Source of the DNA: Taeniopygia guttata
Lineage: Eukaryota; Chordata; Aves; Passeriformes; Estrildidae
NCBI RefSeq assembly: GCF_048771995.1
Contig: NC_133024.1
Coordinates: forward strand, 4,345,001 to 4,409,000
Length of the DNA: 64,000 bases
Direction of reading: 5' to 3'
Shown: piece after piece, positions 63,701 through 64,000 of the stretch
Position numbering within the stretch: the stretch's first letter is position 1
How the letters are laid out: every line of letters starts with the position of its first letter
The notes under the pieces: generated by a model
The model's database searches: none
Seen by the model: the letters and a program-made list of their open reading frames with translations, nothing else
Told to the model about the DNA's origin: nothing
Position numbers and translations under genes: made by a program

Positions 63701-64000
63701 CGGCAGCCGGCAGCCCATTGCCCTGCTGGGGCTGCGGCGGCGGCGGGCGCAGGGCAGCGGGCGCCGCCAGAGCCGCCAGCCCCGCTCGGTCGCCTCCCAT
63801 CAAGCCCAGCCCCAAGCCGAGAGCCGCCCCGTAGCTGGCAGCGCAGGCGAAAGCCGCGGGGCTACCGGGCAGGGCGAGGGGCACGCAGCCGGCGGGCAGC
63901 GGCAGCAGCCCGGCGCCCGGCGGCGCGGAGGCCTCGCTGGGCCCTTCCCCCGCCGCCCCGGCCGCCGGCGCCGGCTCCTGAGGCGGCTCCTCGTCGCGCT
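42628..64000 (-). CDS. PAXBP1: PAXBP1 (GCFC1), PAX3/PAX7-binding protein 1; 18 exons, N-terminus cut by window edge
   Basis: Eighteen exons on the minus strand join in one open frame of 929 visible residues. Judging from the RDEE segment, about 20 N-terminal residues lie past 64000. Human PAXBP1 has 917 residues in total. PAXBP1 is a nuclear adaptor that bridges PAX3/PAX7 to H3K4 methyltransferase components in muscle precursors and carries a GCFC domain shared with splicing-related proteins. Visible in order: a low-complexity Gly/Ala/Pro N-terminus, a basic block before [15 protein letters not shown], a Lys/Glu coiled segment, an acidic [16 protein letters not shown], Tyr-rich text ([19 protein letters not shown]), a coiled coil, and a long GCFC region from about [14 protein letters not shown] to the end (LIEGK). 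Every junction keeps frame. All introns are GT-AG except intron 5, which is GC-AG. GCFC2 is excluded by the far closer match to PAXBP1. The gene converges on BACH1. Confidence 0.97.
43417..43680 (-). mobile_element. CR1 LINE fragment, minus orientation, PAXBP1 intron 17
   Basis: Starts AGAATCATAGAATGTTTTGG (reverse complement of the octamer tail), then TCTGCCATGGACAGGGACAC and GTGCCAGGGCCTCACCACCT. It is sense-oriented relative to PAXBP1 and 5' truncated. Confidence 0.93.
43945..44099 (-). CDS. PAXBP1: PAXBP1 exon 17
   Basis: [20 protein letters not shown], then [20 protein letters not shown]. The acceptor is TTTCATAG|GTAATT and the donor GCAAG|GTAACT. 155 bases, phase 2. Confidence 0.97.
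44477..44623 (-). CDS. PAXBP1: PAXBP1 exon 16
   Basis: [20 protein letters not shown], then [20 protein letters not shown]. The acceptor is TTTTTAG|TTATTG and the donor CAAAGT|GTAAGT, with an unusual T at -1. 147 bases, phase 0. Confidence 0.96.
45045..45700 (-). mobile_element. CR1 LINE fragment with reverse-transcriptase remnant, minus orientation, PAXBP1 intron 15
   Basis: The minus strand at about 45695-45485 encodes CR1 reverse-transcriptase text: [34 protein letters not shown], then [15 protein letters not shown]. The FADD catalytic box reads FVDY, so one aspartate is lost. It is followed by a 3' region ending at about 45047 with TTAGGTTGGAAAAGACCTCT. It lies in the sense direction of PAXBP1. 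Confidence 0.9.
45834..45900 (-). CDS. PAXBP1: PAXBP1 exon 15
   Basis: A small 67-base exon coding [20 protein letters not shown] and VK. The acceptor is TTTCCAG|CATCTT and the donor GTTAAG|GTAAGT. Confidence 0.96.
46165..46241 (-). CDS. PAXBP1: PAXBP1 exon 14
   Basis: [20 protein letters not shown], then PLYPK. The acceptor is TGTTTCAG|ATGCTT and the donor AAAAAA|GTAAGT, phase 2. The first two residues, Met-Leu, replace Val-Tyr of the human protein. Confidence 0.95.
46814..46935 (-). CDS. PAXBP1: PAXBP1 exon 13
   Basis: [20 protein letters not shown], then [17 protein letters not shown]. The acceptor is TCTTACAG|TAATTT and the donor ACACAA|GTAAGT. Confidence 0.97.
47131..47275 (-). CDS. 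PAXBP1: PAXBP1 exon 12
   Basis: [20 protein letters not shown], then [16 protein letters not shown]. The acceptor is TTTTTTTTAG|GGCAAG and the donor AACAG|GTATAG, phase 1. Confidence 0.97.
48418..48520 (-). mobile_element. CR1 3' tip, minus orientation, PAXBP1 intron 11
   Basis: AGAACCATACAATGGTTTGT, then GGAAGGGACCTTAACGATCA and CTAGTTCCAACCCACT. Only the 3' tip is kept; the right boundary is uncertain. Confidence 0.8.
48748..48947 (-). CDS. PAXBP1: PAXBP1 exon 11 (GCFC domain)
   Basis: [20 protein letters not shown], then the near-invariant [20 protein letters not shown] and [10 protein letters not shown]. The acceptor is TGCTAG|ATCGTA and the donor TTGGAG|GTAAGC. 200 bases. Confidence 0.98.
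49490..49740 (-). mobile_element. possible ancient CR1-like fragment, PAXBP1 intron 10
   Basis: GTGGGAAATAAATTCTTTCC, then CAATCTCTCCTCAGTGCAAC and CCTGGTCTCCTCCCTCTTCA resemble the order of motifs in old CR1-type elements, but divergence is high. Confidence 0.35.
50235..50641 (+). mobile_element. CR1 LINE fragment, plus orientation, PAXBP1 intron 10
   Basis: TTGTTCAGTCTGGAGAATAG through TTTCTGCCCATGGCAGGGGA and AAGGTCCCTTCCAACCCAGC, ending CATGCTGTGACTCTGTGATA. It is antisense to PAXBP1. Its 3' terminus stops only about 21 bases from the exon 10 donor. Confidence 0.93.
50663..50778 (-). CDS. PAXBP1: PAXBP1 exon 10
   Basis: [20 protein letters not shown], then [17 protein letters not shown]. 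The acceptor is CTTTCAG|AGCTCG and the donor GAGAG|GTTAGA. A CR1 3' end starts about 21 bases beyond the donor. Confidence 0.96.
51233..51332 (-). CDS. PAXBP1: PAXBP1 exon 9
   Basis: [20 protein letters not shown], then [12 protein letters not shown]. The acceptor is ATTTTACAG|ATAAAG and the donor AGAAG|GTAGAG. 100 bases, phase 2. Confidence 0.96.
51333..53333 (-). other. PAXBP1: PAXBP1 intron 8
   Basis: Two kilobases of AT-rich sequence between exons 9 and 8. No nested gene and no recognisable interspersed repeat were seen. Confidence 0.7.
53334..53457 (-). CDS. PAXBP1: PAXBP1 exon 8
   Basis: [20 protein letters not shown], then [20 protein letters not shown]. The acceptor is TTTTTACAG|GTGCCT and the donor TTCAA|GTCAGT, phase 1. 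Confidence 0.96.
55583..55680. repeat. AT-rich microsatellite cluster
   Basis: A (TA)n run, a short (GA)n run, (TTA)n and degenerate TATTA/ATAAT units in under 100 bases, inside PAXBP1 intron 7. Confidence 0.85.
57368..57396. repeat. poly-T run close to PAXBP1 exon 7
   Basis: A T tract of about 29 bases interrupted by one C. On the coding strand it is an A-rich run about 30 bases after the exon 7 donor. Confidence 0.85.
57426..57615 (-). CDS. PAXBP1: PAXBP1 exon 7
   Basis: [20 protein letters not shown] coiled coil, the conserved [20 protein letters not shown], and [12 protein letters not shown]. The acceptor is CCCTTCAG|GTTGGA and the donor GAAAAG|GTAAGG. 190 bases. Confidence 0.97.
58549..58769 (-). 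CDS. PAXBP1: PAXBP1 exon 6
   Basis: Begins [11 protein letters not shown], a Tyr/Ser-rich segment, then [20 protein letters not shown]. The acceptor is GCCACTAG|GTTCAA and the donor GACAG|GTAGGA. 221 bases, leaving phase 2. Confidence 0.96.
59130..59233 (-). CDS. PAXBP1: PAXBP1 exon 5 (GC donor)
   Basis: [20 protein letters not shown], then [14 protein letters not shown]. The acceptor is TATGAAG|GTATTG. Frame and homology require the exon to end at CCCCAG|GCATGT, a GC donor. The nearest GT, four bases on, would break the frame. Confidence 0.93.
59791..60012 (-). CDS. PAXBP1: PAXBP1 exon 4
   Basis: [20 protein letters not shown], then the acidic [17 protein letters not shown] and [12 protein letters not shown]. 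The acceptor is GTCTCTAG|GAGAAA and the donor AATAG|GTAAAC. 222 bases, phase 1. Confidence 0.97.
61109..61285 (-). CDS. PAXBP1: PAXBP1 exon 3
   Basis: Acidic stretch [19 protein letters not shown], then the conserved [12 protein letters not shown]. The acceptor is CTTATCAG|TTGAAG and the donor CGCCCAG|GTTGGT. 177 bases, phase 1. Confidence 0.96.
62783..62905 (-). CDS. PAXBP1: PAXBP1 exon 2
   Basis: Codes [20 protein letters not shown] and a Lys/Glu helix ending SPTDG. The acceptor is AAACAG|AAGAAG and the donor AGATG|GTAATT. 123 bases, phase 1. Confidence 0.95.
63617..64000 (-). CDS. PAXBP1: PAXBP1 exon 1 (partial)
   Basis: In frame from RDEEPPQE at the edge to QDEEEE across the junction. 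It has a Gly/Ala/Leu/Pro-rich middle, then [16 protein letters not shown]. The donor is GAGGAGG|GTGAGG, phase 1. The 5' end is outside the window. Confidence 0.93.
63618..64000 (-). promoter_or_regulatory. PAXBP1: CpG island at the 5' end of PAXBP1 (partial)
   Basis: GC and CpG content rises sharply from about 63640 to the window edge, over exon 1. This is typical of a housekeeping promoter whose start site lies to the right of the window. Confidence 0.7.

Noticed and set aside
1-64000. CRISPR arrays, tRNA or rRNA genes, prophage or operon-type systems
   Set aside because: None seen. The sequence is ordinary vertebrate nuclear DNA and the repeats present are minisatellites, microsatellites and CR1 pieces.

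Overview
This is nuclear vertebrate DNA, almost certainly from a bird. Two intron-containing genes with clear vertebrate orthologues are present, the dispersed repeats are CR1-type LINE fragments typical of birds and reptiles, introns are fairly compact, and the promoters are CpG islands. The species cannot be named from sequence alone.

Layout: (1) 1-11330 is gene-poor DNA upstream of BACH1, with a long poly-A run, two CR1 3' ends and an AT-rich palindromic tandem repeat. (2) 11335-12600 is the BACH1 promoter region: a ~470-bp purine-rich minisatellite, then a CpG island with NRF1-like and CCAAT motifs, the probable non-coding exon 1, and a four-copy TGACGAAGC repeat (minus strand). (3) 12180-34149 holds BACH1 on the plus strand. 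Its four coding exons were reconstructed base by base and give 766 codons, with the BTB domain, heme-regulatory CP motifs and CNC-type bZIP intact. Intron 4 carries two CR1 copies. (4) 34150-42627 is the BACH1 3' region and the gap between the genes, with an undescribed ~190-bp degenerate tandem array that switches orientation. (5) 42628-64000 holds PAXBP1 on the minus strand. All 18 exons were located. Only the first ~20 codons and the 5' UTR lie beyond the right edge. Five CR1 or CR1-like pieces sit in its introns, and one intron uses a GC-AG boundary.

BACH1 is a heme-sensing repressor that pairs with small MAF proteins and silences antioxidant and heme-response genes such as HMOX1. PAXBP1 is a nuclear adaptor linking PAX3/PAX7 to histone H3K4 methylation, with a GCFC domain shared with splicing-associated proteins. 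The two genes converge tail to tail; no functional partnership is implied. In human they lie several megabases apart on chromosome 21, so their adjacency here is notable.

There is no CRISPR, operon or other prokaryote-type system here. The observations most worth pursuing are the ARE-like repeat in BACH1 intron 1, the minisatellite before the promoter, the inverted ~190-bp array and the GC-AG intron.
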